A stretch of DNA of 64,000 nt from Epiperipatus broadwayi (lineage: Eukaryota > Onychophora > Udeonychophora > Euonychophora > Peripatidae). Each line of letters opens with the position of its first letter. Position 1 is the first letter of the stretch. Below are positions 48,820 to 60,959 of the stretch, one piece after another. The translations under genes and the position numbers were made by a program. The stretch lies in NCBI GenBank assembly GCA_028023455.1, contig JAQFVV010000012.1, positions 10,454,499-10,518,498 on the forward strand, in the 5' to 3' direction. The notes below the pieces were generated by a model. It was not told the origin of the DNA. It saw only the letters and a program-made list of their open reading frames with translations, and did not search any database.

Positions 48820-51800
48820 AACTATAAAATGCTAACTTTTTTTAGCTTTATAAAAAAACTTCATCTCTAAATGTAATAATGATGATCAAGAAAATGATAA
48901 AATCACCAAATAATCATTTCCAATATCTATAGAGTTGATTAATTTGACATAAATATTTATGAAACAAACTATGTAAAACGCAAAATTATGTTATTAATGA
49001 TTTTGCAGAATAAAATATAAGAAAAATGAATTTTATAAGATGATTGCATTTTCTTCTAAATTTTGAGGTAAATATACTAGTCTCTATTTTAATACCTAAT
49101 TACACACTCGTTATAGTTACTAGCAACTGGAAAAAAAATTATGATTTGTTTTTAATAGATTTACACTAAGCCTAAGTAACCATGAAATAGAAAAGTAAGG
49201 TCTCTGTTTCTGATTAGATGTTATCAATAATATTATCTTTTGCCACAGGCCCTATAAATTCTAAGAGCAGCCTTGCTTGCAGGTAAATATATATCTTAAG
49301 TGTGCAAAAAGGATTTCAAATGTTTTCAGGTACTATCTTGCCTTTGGACTATATTTTTTCTTTGGGATATATTAATAGTAGTTGTCTTAATAATAAATAA
49401 TAGAAAACATTAAAATGTCCTATAGCTATAAATATTGAGATTCTAGAGGGAGGGGAGATGATGATTTAATTGATTTACTATTCGGCATATATATTTAATT
49501 ATTTCAATCTAATTTCAATCAAATAAAATTCAATATACATACAAAAAAAAAGGTAACCAGATAGAGTAGGAAATGGCGATATTTACTCATAAACAGATCT
49601 CAAAGACCATATATTAAAAGATTATATATATATAGAATAGTGTGAAATAATTCATCTTCAAATTTTACTTTCGAAACAAAGGAAGCACAAAATATTGATT
49701 CACAAAGCAAAGCTAATATAACAAACTTTATTACAAAGGATTAATTTTTCATAAAAAGAAAGATCTGTTTTACAGATGTTACAATACTTGTCTGTAATCA
49801 AATATATCAATGTGCTTTGTACTTATGACATGGTTTCCTATCTACTTTCACGTAACTTTTTTTTTTTTTTTTCAGGGATAAGAGAAACAAAGGACTGAAA
49901 GAAAAATAATCCTTAGGGACATACATTCTTTATTTTTGTTAAATAACGATAGCAAAAATGACCAATAAATGTCACGTGTCTCTATTTACCATCACTCAGA
50001 GAAAAGGTCAGTTTGCCCTTTAGCTCTGAGGCAGAAAAGATAAACAACGTTAATTACTTTAATTTTTTTTTTTTTAAAAAAAAAAAAGGGAAAATGAGGA
50101 GGGGAAATTTCTTTTTCATAATTTTATATAATAAAGATAACTTGTTTGTTAAAAAACATTATAAAATTGAATTTTTAAATAATTCAATAATATTAATTTA
50201 CTTTCAACTATTAGAGTTATTCAATTTTAATAGATGAATATCTAGTATTCTGGTATTCAATAAAGTAGTCAAAAGATATGAGAAATTAAAAAGAAAATAA
50301 TCTACAATACTTAATTAAGCTGTAAATTTCATAAGTATTTATTTACACTCGATGAGCTGTAGTCAGATTGCGATGACGACTCACTCTAACCGATTTATAT
50401 TTTCAAGAATTTTGTGATCTGGTCGTTAAAAATGATTAAGATTATTGAAAATTACAATTATTAAAACTTTCAATTTAATTAATTTTTTATCTAAATTAAA
50501 ACAAAATTATAAAAATTTAAAAAAAATAGAAATAAACAGTTATATTTTAATAATATAAAAAATTAATTCACAATTTTATCACATTACAAAAAAAAATGGT
50601 TATGGTTATTTTGAAACAAAAATATGCTTACAATTCACAAATTTAAAATCACTTAGGAATTTCACCTTTTGCATTTCATTATCATCAGTTTTCATTACAT
50701 AAAAAATAAGATTGATAAATTTTATTTTAATTTATTTTTTATGTTTTAATGTACATCTTTTATGAAAAATACTTGTACCAAAAGTATGTGCTGTATATAA
50801 TCAATAAAATCTATATATAAAGGTATATTTGTTAAAGAAAATTATATATATGTTTTAATATTTTTGTTAATTATTTTTGTTAATGTATTAATGTATATAT
50901 ATTCAAATATTTGTATCATTCATTAGTCAACATACACAGAAACAAACATGTATAACTATACTTATATTTGGATGTATGAATTAAAAATTATACTTCACAG
51001 TTTCTATTTTTTAATTAATAATTTTTACTGTTTTAAATTAAAATGACTTATAGATATATGTAAATAATACAAACATATAATAAAACATTTTTCTTATATA
51101 AAGATGTTTTGTGTGTATGTATTTAAAATGTATATTACATTGTTGATATTATTCATGTTTTAAGTTATTGAAGAGAATACTGAGCAACCTATGACTAAAT
51201 TTGTTCATCAGGTCATGTGACATCCAACACATGACAAATTCAGCATTCAGGTAATTTATTTTTATAACAATTACATTTGTTCCACTGCTTATGTTAGTTA
51301 ATGAATAAATTTACTGAATGGAATGTGTAAAGGATTTGATAATTTTTCTTCATAATTTTCACATTCTAAAATCTCTAGACTGAAGCTGTCTAAAGCCAGT
51401 CCTGTAGATTTTCATTGTTTGCCATTTCTTATACTTATTAAATTTATATGTTAAAGAAATTTATTGATACATAATCATATATATTCTCTTATTATTTTTA
51501 ATAATCTTATTATCTTGTGATGCAGACAGAAACACTTTAAATTAATATTATTAACACTTGGAAATCATGGCTGAGAAATACAAGCCATCTTTTTAAAATA
51601 TTGTTACATATATTAAATGCATGACTTCCAAGTCATGATTAGATGTGTGTTTGTACATGACTATCATTAAATTATAATGCTTAAGCCATCAATTTGGTCA
51701 TAACATGTGTTTCACAAGGATGTATGATATTCAACAGTAAATTATATCTGAAAGATGCTGCACAATCTCCAAAGTCAATATTAGTTTAGACATAAAAATA

Positions 51801-51910
51801 ATTTCTATATTATAAGGGACAGAAATCATGTATTTTATTATATAAATATACTAAAGACAAATTTTCAGTAATTTAATTATTATTGTTATTATTATGGCAT
51901 TTTACCATAT
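48820..51910. other. AT-rich gene-free stretch
   Basis: Contains homopolymer runs (for example T-run 49858-49872) and short unexplained stretches, but no motif-bearing frame. The 74-codon frame at 50013-50237 spans an A/T run and is dismissed. Confidence 0.5.
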
Positions 51911-51918
51911 ATATCCTA

Positions 51919-52023
51919 CAGAGGCAAAATTATCCATATAGTAGCGCCACTCAGTGCAAGCCAGAGTAATCAATGGATGCAGAAAGGTTTGTACATAAAA
52001 TCCCTATCTAGTGTCTACTCATC
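51919..52023 (+). repeat. Single-arm copy of the 7.8-kb foldback family
   Basis: GTAGCGCCACTCAGTGCAAG, then AGAGTAATCAATGGATGC and a CATAAAATCCCTATCTAGTG segment match the left arm at 7839-7946 in the same orientation. The second arm is absent. Confidence 0.7.
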
Positions 52024-52029
52024 TTTTCT

Positions 52030-53140
52030 TCTTATTACAGAAATAACTGTCCTTTCAATATCAAAATGCTATTTTATATTCTTGAAATTTTTATTTTCTT
52101 CTATAATTTTCTTTACCAAATCACAATTATATTTTATATATTATTATTAACTTCCTTTTCCTTATCTTCTTAATGGATTATTTTTTATATATTTTCATAT
52201 TTCTTCTTTTCTCCATACATTATCTTGTCTCAGTAGAAAATTTATTAATAAATTGTTAGTTTTTGTACCAGCTATTTTTATTACAATTCTTAATGTATCA
52301 ATTATCTTTTTACTGATTTTATTTTAAAATTAAACCATCTTCAAAGCATATTAATATTTTTAAATGATTTGCAAGTTCTAATTTAAAATCATTAGACTGT
52401 TTCTGAAGTTTAGAAAAATTAATGAGTTTGTGTTCATCAAGTTTTGAATTAATACAATATCTTAAATTTCACTAATCATGATCATTTTCTGTGTAGAATC
52501 TATTAAGAACTTTACATTCTTGAAATACATACTTTTGATAATGAAAATATAATTCAATTCTGTTGTATTTGCAATTGAATGCTTCCATGTCCATTTCTAT
52601 TTTCTTCTAAAAAAAATTCATAATATATAGCTTTCTATTTCTGTAAATTCCACAAATCTATATCCTTTCTCATTTCTATCATCATAATCAAATTGCACTC
52701 ACTGCATTTTCATCTTTCAATCATGTACTAATTCTAGCATTAAGGTCTTCCATGACAACTTTAAAATGTTGTTTGGTCTGATGAAAATTATTTTGTTCAT
52801 TTAAATAAAAATCCACTTTTTCATCACAATGAAAACTTATTAAACATAATCTTGAATTATCTTCATCTTGCAATTCTATCTGAGAGCCATGAATCTCTAT
52901 AAGGTTGTTCTTTCACTTTTATTTATAATACATCCTACTCCACTTGTGCTTCCAATATTTATTCCTTTATAGAAAAGTACATGTCATTTTTTAAATCAAT
53001 TGTCTTCAACTTCTCTTCTAACTTTACCAAGTGCAATAGGGTCCCATTTAATATTAGACAGTTCTTCCAATTTGTCAAATATTTTTTCAGTCCTGAGTCT
53101 GTAATCAGAGAATTCTTAGCAACCCCTGCCTTTGACTGTC
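52030..53140 (-). pseudogene. RTE-type LINE relic, minus strand (endonuclease region)
   Basis: Minus-strand pieces in order: DPIALGKVRREVE (about 53048-53015), a KMKIIQ piece (about 52876) and YDDRNEKGYRFVEFTE (52690-52645), with a WTWKHS...LNYIFI region around 52600-52550. These are RTE endonuclease blocks. The same family appears at 22240-23620 (+), 25140-25750/23640-23990 (-) and 60960-62550 (+). It has many stops and frameshifts. The RT domain is not seen. Confidence 0.65.
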
Positions 53141-53404
53141 AATAACTGTCTTAGTTGGTGACTTTGCCCTTTTGAGAATGAGAGCCACAAATTAGTTTTG
53201 TCTATAATGGTTGTAAAAAGAGATCATTCCCACTTATATTCATATTTTTTTCAAAAAACTTCAACTGATATTTCAGTTAAGAATTATAAGACAACTGAGA
53301 AGAAAGATCATTATGTTCTTAATTTTAGAAGTATAGGGCAAATAACTCACCTCACTGGCTGATTTGTATTTGTGAGCAGTGTATCCATGATTGATTATTG
53401 TTTG

Positions 53405-54210
53405 ATTATAACATCAGCTGTGCAATGAGTTGGATGCTCCGAACAATGCTCTGCTATTTCACACTGAAGTAAGATGGTTGTCAAGAGGAAAGGTTTTGAA
53501 ATGTGTTTTTAGCTTCATAATGAACTCAAAATGTTTTTTAATCAGAAGGCAAGACCGCAGTTTGAAGCACTTTTTGTTTTCAAAAATAAACTGCATGAAA
53601 TAGTTTACTTGGTTGATATCTTTGCCATCTTGAATGAGTCAAATTTATCACTGCAAAGAACAAATGCAACATGCCTTAATTTGTCTGAAAAGATCTGATC
53701 ATTCCAAATAAAACTTCAACTTTGGCAAAAAAATTTGGATGAAAATAAAATTTACATGTTGCCTACTTTATCAGCTTTCTTTGAACAACATGCCATTGAA
53801 TTAGATAGAAATATTACAATGATAATTTCTGTGAAAAAACACTTGCACATGCTTGCAGATGAAATTTTCATCATATTTTTCAAATCTACCTGACACCCCA
53901 TTCACAGTCAAAGTTGAAGATGTTCCTGAGACAGCACAAGAGAAGTTTATTGAACTTATTAATAATGATGCGGCAAGAACTGATTTTTCTACAATTCCAG
54001 TTATAAAATTCTGGATCATATATTTGCAGTTATATCCTGCTCTGTTTGAAACAGTGTTGCACCTTCTTCCATTTCCAACAACATATCTTTGTGAAACAAG
54101 TTTTTCCAGCTTGTTGCTTATAAAGTCTAAATACAGAAGTAGACTTGTTGTGGAAGATGATCTGTGTTATGCTCTTGCAAAGACTGCCCCAATAATTCTC
54201 ATCTGGTGAG
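53405..54210 (+). pseudogene. hAT transposase relic (ZBED5/GTF2IRD2-like), C-terminal half
   Basis: Plus-strand blocks: [20 protein letters not shown] then SRGKVLK (about 53420-53500), then broken sequence with the expected spacing. An open frame at 53853-54209 follows, with FSNLP, VEDVPETAQEKFIEL, VIKFWI..YPALFETVLHLL and PFPTTYLCETSFSSLL plus KYRSRLVVEDDL. The last block is the hAT dimerisation region. Typical family transposases are ~600 residues; the BED finger and N-terminal RNase-H-like part are absent. At least three in-frame stops occur between the blocks, so it is inactive. Confidence 0.8.
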
Positions 54211-54550
54211 AAAGAAGCAATCTCAACCTTCACACTGACCATGGCTTTTTACATATACTGTCACAAAATGTAGCAATATAGTTTGCTGTTGTTATATTGA
54301 GACTATTATCATGCTTCAAAAAAAATTTCATTTATTTATAATTAGAAATAAATACTTCACAATATATAATTATATATTATTTTTGTGATTAATCATTATG
54401 CTTTAATTATGTTCAATTTGTAATAATGAAAATACATTCTACATATCAGATATTTGCATTACAATTCATAATAGTAGCAACAAAAATAATTTTAAGGTTG
54501 GAGATCACCACAATATAAGAAACTGCATTAAAGGGTTGTGGCATTAGGAA

Positions 54551-54565
54551 AGTTGAGAACCACTG
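54551..54565 (+). mobile_element. Candidate 3' terminal inverted repeat of the hAT relic
   Basis: AGTTGAGAACCACTG matches the common end of hAT-Charlie-like transposons and lies 340 bp after the transposase relic in the correct orientation. No 5' partner (CAGTGGTTCTCAACT) was found upstream, so the 5' end is lost. Confidence 0.55.
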
Positions 54566-54574
54566 GTCTAAGTA

Positions 54575-57355
54575 ATATTTGATTCAAAAAATAAATATTT
54601 TATTTAAGTTGCTGTCAATAATCCAGCTTTTTAATTGTTTTTTTAAGTATGCTGTTTATAATTTTTTTTTATCTTTGCTTTTAAATTAATTATTGTGAAA
54701 AAATTTAATCAAGTCAATTAATAATTAATTTGTTTATTTTTGTCAATCTAAAATTGTAATACAACTATCAAAAAAAAAAACTAATCACCAATCAAAATCG
54801 GTCCTTTAAATAAATTTGAATATAAAATTACTGTATTTATAAAATTGGCTGAAAAGATAGGTTATGAATTCTAAAGAGTTTCTTAGCAAAGACATAGTTA
54901 TAAAGTTAGATCTGATGAAAAAATAGTTTATGAATCCTAAAAAATTATTGTTTATGAAGCTATAATAATTTTAATTTATATAAAACACCCGTTCACATTA
55001 TCCTTATTGCAATTATAATCGTAGATTATTATATCAAATGCATTTTAAATAAAGTTCAATTAATTATTCATATTAATAAATCAAAAACATTTTTTTAAAT
55101 AAAGAGTCTGAAATTTAACTAATTAAGATTATTTGAAAAATGAACAAATTAAAAATTCATTCATGCAAGACATATTATGAAGCTAGTTAAAATTCTTTAA
55201 TTATTTACTTTTATAAAACTTTTAATACTTTTAATTTTATTGCTCTCCGTATATGTTTACGTCTTTCATTATTTCATTAAAGAAAAAGAAAAAAAAGCTC
55301 AGAAAAACATAAAAACACTTCATTAACTCTCTAGGAGTCTCTGCTAAGTTTCAGTTTTATGACTAGATGAGATGAGCTCAAATATCAGTTTGCATTGGTG
55401 TGTGATAAATTTATACCATATATCATAGATAGTAGCATATCTAGATTTTGACGGTTTAAATGTTATATGTTTATTTCGGACAGAGTAGATAAGAAGATGC
55501 TCATTAATAATATTAATAAAAAAAGATTATTCTAAATACAAAATTAATTATAGAAATAAATACTGATTTAAAATTAGAAAAGCAAAACTACATTAAAAAT
55601 ACAGAAAAATTGAAAACTCTTCTAACAGAGCTGATGATATTGTTGAATGCTATCAAGTCAACATAAATCCTGATTATCTTAACGACTTATAATCTGCCAA
55701 AAACTATAAAATTTTCAATATAATATATTGGAATAGTTTATGATAGCTTTCTCGAATGCAGTTTAAAATAAGTCCTGCTGTTGAATTAATTGCTACCAAT
55801 ATCATTCTATATCGCTGCTGTCCAATATAGATATTAGTAATAAAATAATTAAACATATAAACAAAGTAAACAGAAAACAGGAAAATAAAAATACAAATAA
55901 TTAATAAAAACATATATGTATTCTCCTTATGAACACTATTAAAAAATAAAAATTAGATTTGCTGCAAATAAAACAACATTCATCTTTTTTTTTTTATTAG
56001 AACATCAGCTATTAGTTGAAACATATCATTTGATAAATTATTTATACTCTTTTTTAGCAATAAAAATGATGATCTATCCAATTATCTGTCCATCCAACTA
56101 TCCACTCATTCATCTGTCTGTCTATCTATTTATCCATCTACTTGTTATCCTGTCTATTATGTTTGTCCATCCATACATCCATCTATCTATCTACTTAAGC
56201 CAAAGGAATATATCCTACGTAATCTAATAATACGTTATAGTTTATTATGAATCATTATTACAAAGGAACAAAAAAGTTATGCTCTAAGAGTTAACAAAAA
56301 TACAAACTTAATTACAATTAAAAAAATGTTAATAAAATATTCTAAAATTTACACAACGAATGAAAATGTCTTAAATTTCCATACTTAAATTTATTATTTT
56401 ACTACAAGAAAAAGCAAATGCTATTTATTTTCTGAATTGTTACAATAGTCGGAAGGTAAAATAAAAAGAGCAATAAAATTTCTGATTAGCCTGATAAGTT
56501 TCTATTATTTCAATATTTCTTCATATTTCATAAAAGATGCTGGAGAGATGTCATCCTTTAATAGACTTATTAAAGTTTTACTTTCCATTTACTATCACCA
56601 TCTTGTATACTAATTTAGATTACTTTCACTAAGCATTGTATGCAAATGTTCTAGCCTTCAAAAATCCATTACCATTTCATTTTTAATGATTAGCTATCTA
56701 TTTATTTTTTCTTTGGCCTACCTTCTTTTTGCTTTCTATAGTTCTTTTCTAATTTATCTTTAATTTACATTTTAGTTTATCAATTATTTACCTTATGGAA
56801 AGGAAAAATGAATACTAGCTACTTTAACAAGACATGATTCATTATTTTATCACAATGCTCTTTACTGAATACTTTGAGGTTGATATGCTTTACAATACAC
56901 TAATACAGTAGCGTTAAACGCTATTAATTTTTTTAAAAATAATCACAAGTATTCATAGGCTTAAAAATCCATAAATAAATTTTATTAAAAAACTACTTTA
57001 TTTAAAAAATGAAAATATAAAGATTTATTCATTTATCATTTCTTATTTTTAAAAATAATATCAAACGCCACTGGAGTACCAAAATGTCAGAGATCGAGGA
57101 TTCCATCTATTTGGCCAGAATGAGATTATTTTCACTTTTCTCATTAATCAATTGGAAAATCTTTTGATTGTAATCCAACTACTACTATATCTGGCTAACA
57201 GATCTAACATTACTGTCTTAACACCCTATTGCTTAAACCTTTTGCATAACATTTGGAACAAAAACTTTAAAAATTGATCGACAATTTTAAAAAAAAAGTT
57301 TAAAATGAGACTCACTTTGAAGCGCTTAAGTTTCGCCAATTCCGAACAAATAATA
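54575..57355. other. AT-rich gene-free stretch
   Basis: Holds a tetranucleotide tract at 56070-56195 and short low-complexity open frames, with no recognised coding motif. Confidence 0.5.
56070..56195. repeat. Short degenerate (ATCT/ATCC)n tract
   Basis: CTATCCA, CATCTGT and CTATCTA units, like the larger tract at 41195-41740. The surrounding 65-codon frame is its translation. Confidence 0.8.
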
Positions 57356-57363
57356 CTGTAAAT

Positions 57364-59775
57364 CAAGCATGTTGAACTCAAAGGCCAATATGAGCCAAAT
57401 AAACAAGGTTTAAATTTACATGGGCAGCTAAAAACCAAAAACTTAATTTTCATATAAACATAAGGTTATTTCGAAAAGTATAGTATATATATAAAATAAA
57501 CGATAAAATTAATGTTTTCTTCCTGACACTTGGTATCTTCTTCTCTCCTACAATCTTTCCTATTTCATAGTGTTTACTTTCAAACCAGACCCAAGATGAA
57601 CGTTAGTAATTCTGAATCTGACAGGAGACTTATTTCCTTTCAGAATTGTAAATAACTGCTCACATCAATAAATACATCCAAACATGGAAATAATTTCATA
57701 TGCACATTTTCAAGTATTTTCAAACCTGGCAAGTAAATATTTGTTAAGTTCAAGCATGCCAACTTCACTGAATTTTGTCTTCAAATCTCAATCACACTAA
57801 TAATCTCAATAACTTCCATTTGTATTTTATTAGATACTGATTCTATATTTCTAAGAAAACAAAGAAAACTTATCTTCAGAAAATTTTAAATCTGCACACC
57901 TTGTTTCGAATTCAGTTCCAAGGTTTAAAACTTTTTCTGATATTTTTGATATGCTGCAGTTTCACCATATGGCATGTTTAAAAGTATATTAAATCTTCAT
58001 TTTTCAACTGTTTACATATGAATGCATTAACTTGGTAAGACATGTTTGTAATGATCTAATTCTTTTCCTTGCAGTTTTAAATTTAAATCATATAAGTGCT
58101 TTTATATATCAGCCATGAAGAATAAATCTTGCAACCATACTGTATCAAAAAATAGGCTTGGGTCTTGATTTTTAGTTATTAAGAACTGGCATAATTCTTC
58201 TTACATGTTTTAAAATTATTTAAAAATATAGGAACAGGATAGCAATGTACTTTGATATAGTAGGACAAACCACACTATTCACTAATTCACTTAGAAAAGC
58301 AGAGATCTGTCACTGATTTAAGATTTGAGATCTTATGAAATTGATGGCTTTTTTGATAGATGTCAACACATTTTCTATGTTTATTACCTTCACATATAAT
58401 ACTTTTTGATGCATAATGCAATGCATATGATGAATCTTGGACCCATTATAAATTTCACTTTTTTTTCCAGTAATGCTATGAAACCATTGTTGTTTCCAGT
58501 TATCAAAGGAGCTCCATCTGTAGTTACAGAAGTTAATTGCAATGGAGGTAGATTGTATTTTTGTAGAAATTCAAAAATACAATTAAATATATCTTGTCCT
58601 GTACTAGTTTTATGCATTTGTACTAGTTCCAATAATTCCCAAAAATGTTGAAAGCCATGTTGCAAATATGAAGAAACACAGCTAATTGAGTTACAGTTCC
58701 GACGTCTGCACTCTTGTCACAACCAATGGAAAAAGCTTGGAAACTAGGTGATCCTTTGCTTTGATCCGGATACTTAATTTGTCGGCTAAATCAATACTCT
58801 TTCTGCAACTGCATTTTGGGACAAAGAGATTGCTTGAAAGCCTTCAAATTTCCAGGACAAACAATCTCTGCAACTTTAATTAGACATTCCTTGATGAAAT
58901 CACCTTCAGTAAATGATTTCAAGTGTTTAGTTATCAACTCTGATAAGATATAGCTTGCATGCACAAGGGAAATGGATGCAATTATATAGATTCAGGGGCT
59001 ATACAAGTATTTCTTTACAGTTTTTTTCCAAATTTATATTAAGGAATATGTGTTAGTTGTTAAAGTGAAAAAAATATAAAAATCAATTAACATTTCCATT
59101 CAGAAGGTTTATTTCAACCTTTTCTCTTACTTATATTATAACATCTAAATGCAACATGCTCAAATCATTTTCATAGCTTGTTTAAAGTCAGCATCTTTCT
59201 TTATGGCATTTGTGAAAAATATGTGGTATTGATTACACAAAGACCAAAATCCATTTGTGACTTCTTTATATACCTTAGGAATTTCAGGCTGTCCACATAA
59301 AAACTTCTCAAATACCCTTTTTCATAAATAAAAAAATGAGGTTTCATTTATGTACTTTTTTTTATTTATGTTAGTATTTCTTTGGGGTTTTTTTTTTAAT
59401 TTTATATCAAGGAATATGTGTTAGCATTTTTATATTAATAACTTCAGTTAATAGAAGAAAAAAATTGAAACAATAATATTATAAAAAATTTTTACCAGAA
59501 AATTATCTTTCTTTAAAATAACTTTAATAAAAAACACAATACTGGAAGCTTCTTTTGAGACATTTTGTTTTATGCATTTATTGTATGACAGTGAAACTCT
59601 ATAATTAAATTTTAAAAACCACTTTTGGTCTTATAATATTGATAAATACACAAGTACCAAATTATGTTATGAAATTTTTAGTAAAATATTTGTTACAAAC
59701 TGTTATATTGGCTGGCCCACAAAAATGTTTATTATGACCATATGCAGCTCATGGGCCATGAGTTTGATGTGCTTG
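57364..59775 (-). mobile_element. hAT transposon, 2.4 kb, decayed but with both ends
   Basis: The left end CAAGCATGTTGAACTCAAAG and the reverse complement of the right end CAAGCACATCAAACTCATGG are imperfect inverted repeats resembling the common CAxxxATGTCAAACTC hAT terminus. Flanks CTGTAAAT (57356-57363) and CTGTTAAT (59776-59783) form an 8-bp target duplication with one change. A minus-strand transposase relic fills the middle (about 58990-57880). Confidence 0.85.
57880..58990 (-). pseudogene. hAT transposase relic (ZBED5/FAM200-like), N-terminal to central part
   Basis: In minus-strand order: ASYILSELITKHLKSFTEGD (about 58970-58900), VAEIVCPGN, then GCDKSADVGTVTQLAVFLHI (about 58725-58660). 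An open frame of 91 codons at 58665-58390 follows with ELVQMHKTSTGQDIFN and SVTTDGAPLITGNNNGFIAL, equivalent to the conserved 'TDGAPAMxGxxxG' block that includes a catalytic-region Asp. A later WLQDLFFMADI..HLYDLNL segment continues with LQGKELDHY (58140-58000). Order and spacing match a ZBED-type hAT transposase. Several stops and frameshifts occur, and the C-terminal dimerisation block was not found. The short plus-strand frame 58406-58651 is a shadow. Confidence 0.8.
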
Positions 59776-59784
59776 CTGTTAATT

Positions 59785-60510
59785 AAAATAATGACAATTG
59801 GCCTATGTGCTTTAAATTATATTTAAAAATCGATTGTTTAATAGAAAGGGAGATAGATAGCATGACAAATTCTATCAAAAACAATTACTTTATAGAATTT
59901 TTAATCCATTTTCTCTGATTTTAGTGACTGAACTAAATGTCCTGCATGATTTAATGTAATGATAGAGAAGAAGACTAGAGCCAAAGATCCATGGATCTGC
60001 AACTAGTAACAAGCTATTCCATTACTTATTGGACTAAGTAAAATAATGTGACTGATTGACATGGCATTGATAATAAAATAATAGAGAAAAATGTCAATTG
60101 AAATCTTTTTTATCTATATTCTATGGCATAGTTTTATTTAATACTGTACATGCAGAAAGTAACAATAATTAAAAACAATTTCATCTTTATGATACCCATT
60201 ATATATATATATATCTTAACAAAAAATTTGAACTATAATTTCCTTCCATTTTAGACAATGTATTATATGAAATTTTTACTCTTAATGTGGGACCAAGATC
60301 ATAGCTAAATTTTGTATACAACTTTACTTTTGTAAAAATATATTTTTCATATTATTTCAATGGTAAGCCATTTTTTATTGGTTTCTGATTTTTCAAAAGT
60401 CTATTTAATTTTTGATTACTGTAGTATTTTAATATAGCATATATTTATTATCATATATAATAACACAGCAAAGGTACATCCACTTTTTCTTTTAAAATAT
60501 ATATGTTCTA
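59785..60510. other. AT-rich spacer, nothing recognised
   Basis: Nothing beyond a short (TA)n near 60202-60215. Confidence 0.5.
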
Positions 60511-60514
60511 CAAT

Positions 60515-60695
60515 AATATCAACAAATTAAAAATCCTTCTTTTTTTTTTCAAAAACTTTATTTTTTTATATCTCAATATTGAACATATATATACATTTAT
60601 ATATAAATAAATATGTATATATATGTTCAGTATTGAGATATAAAAAAATAAAGTTTTTGAAAAAAAAAAAAGGATTTTTTATTTGTTGATATCAT
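60515..60695. repeat. Near-perfect palindrome, ~80-bp arms
   Basis: The left arm runs ATATCAACAAATTAAAAATC to a TCAATATTGAACATATATATAC segment. The right arm returns GTATATATATGTTCAGTATT to TTTGTTGATAT, with a ~20-bp AT spacer. Only a few differences separate the arms, unlike the decayed surroundings, implying recent origin or gene conversion between arms. No coding content. The small size suggests a MITE. Confidence 0.8.
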
Positions 60696-60959
60696 ATATT
60701 TATTAAACAAAAAAATACATTCCATGGCCATAACTTACACAACGCTTTTCAAGAGCAAATTATTTATTCTATTTCAATTCTGCCACTATTGTAAGCATTA
60801 GTAATAATAAAAAGTCTCAATGCATATTAAATTCCCATTCAGAGTTATTCTAGCCATATTCCAGATAAGTGTCTTGTTTATTAACTTAGTCTATAAGGAT
60901 AGGAACATTTAGCAATAAAAAACAAGAAAATAAAAAATTCCTTCCAACTACATCTTTTA

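Noticed and set aside
54030-54242. 70-codon minus-strand open frame
   Set aside because: Antisense shadow of the hAT dimerisation block at 53853-54209.
58406-58651. 81-codon plus-strand open frame
   Set aside because: Antisense shadow of the hAT transposase block with the TDGAP motif.
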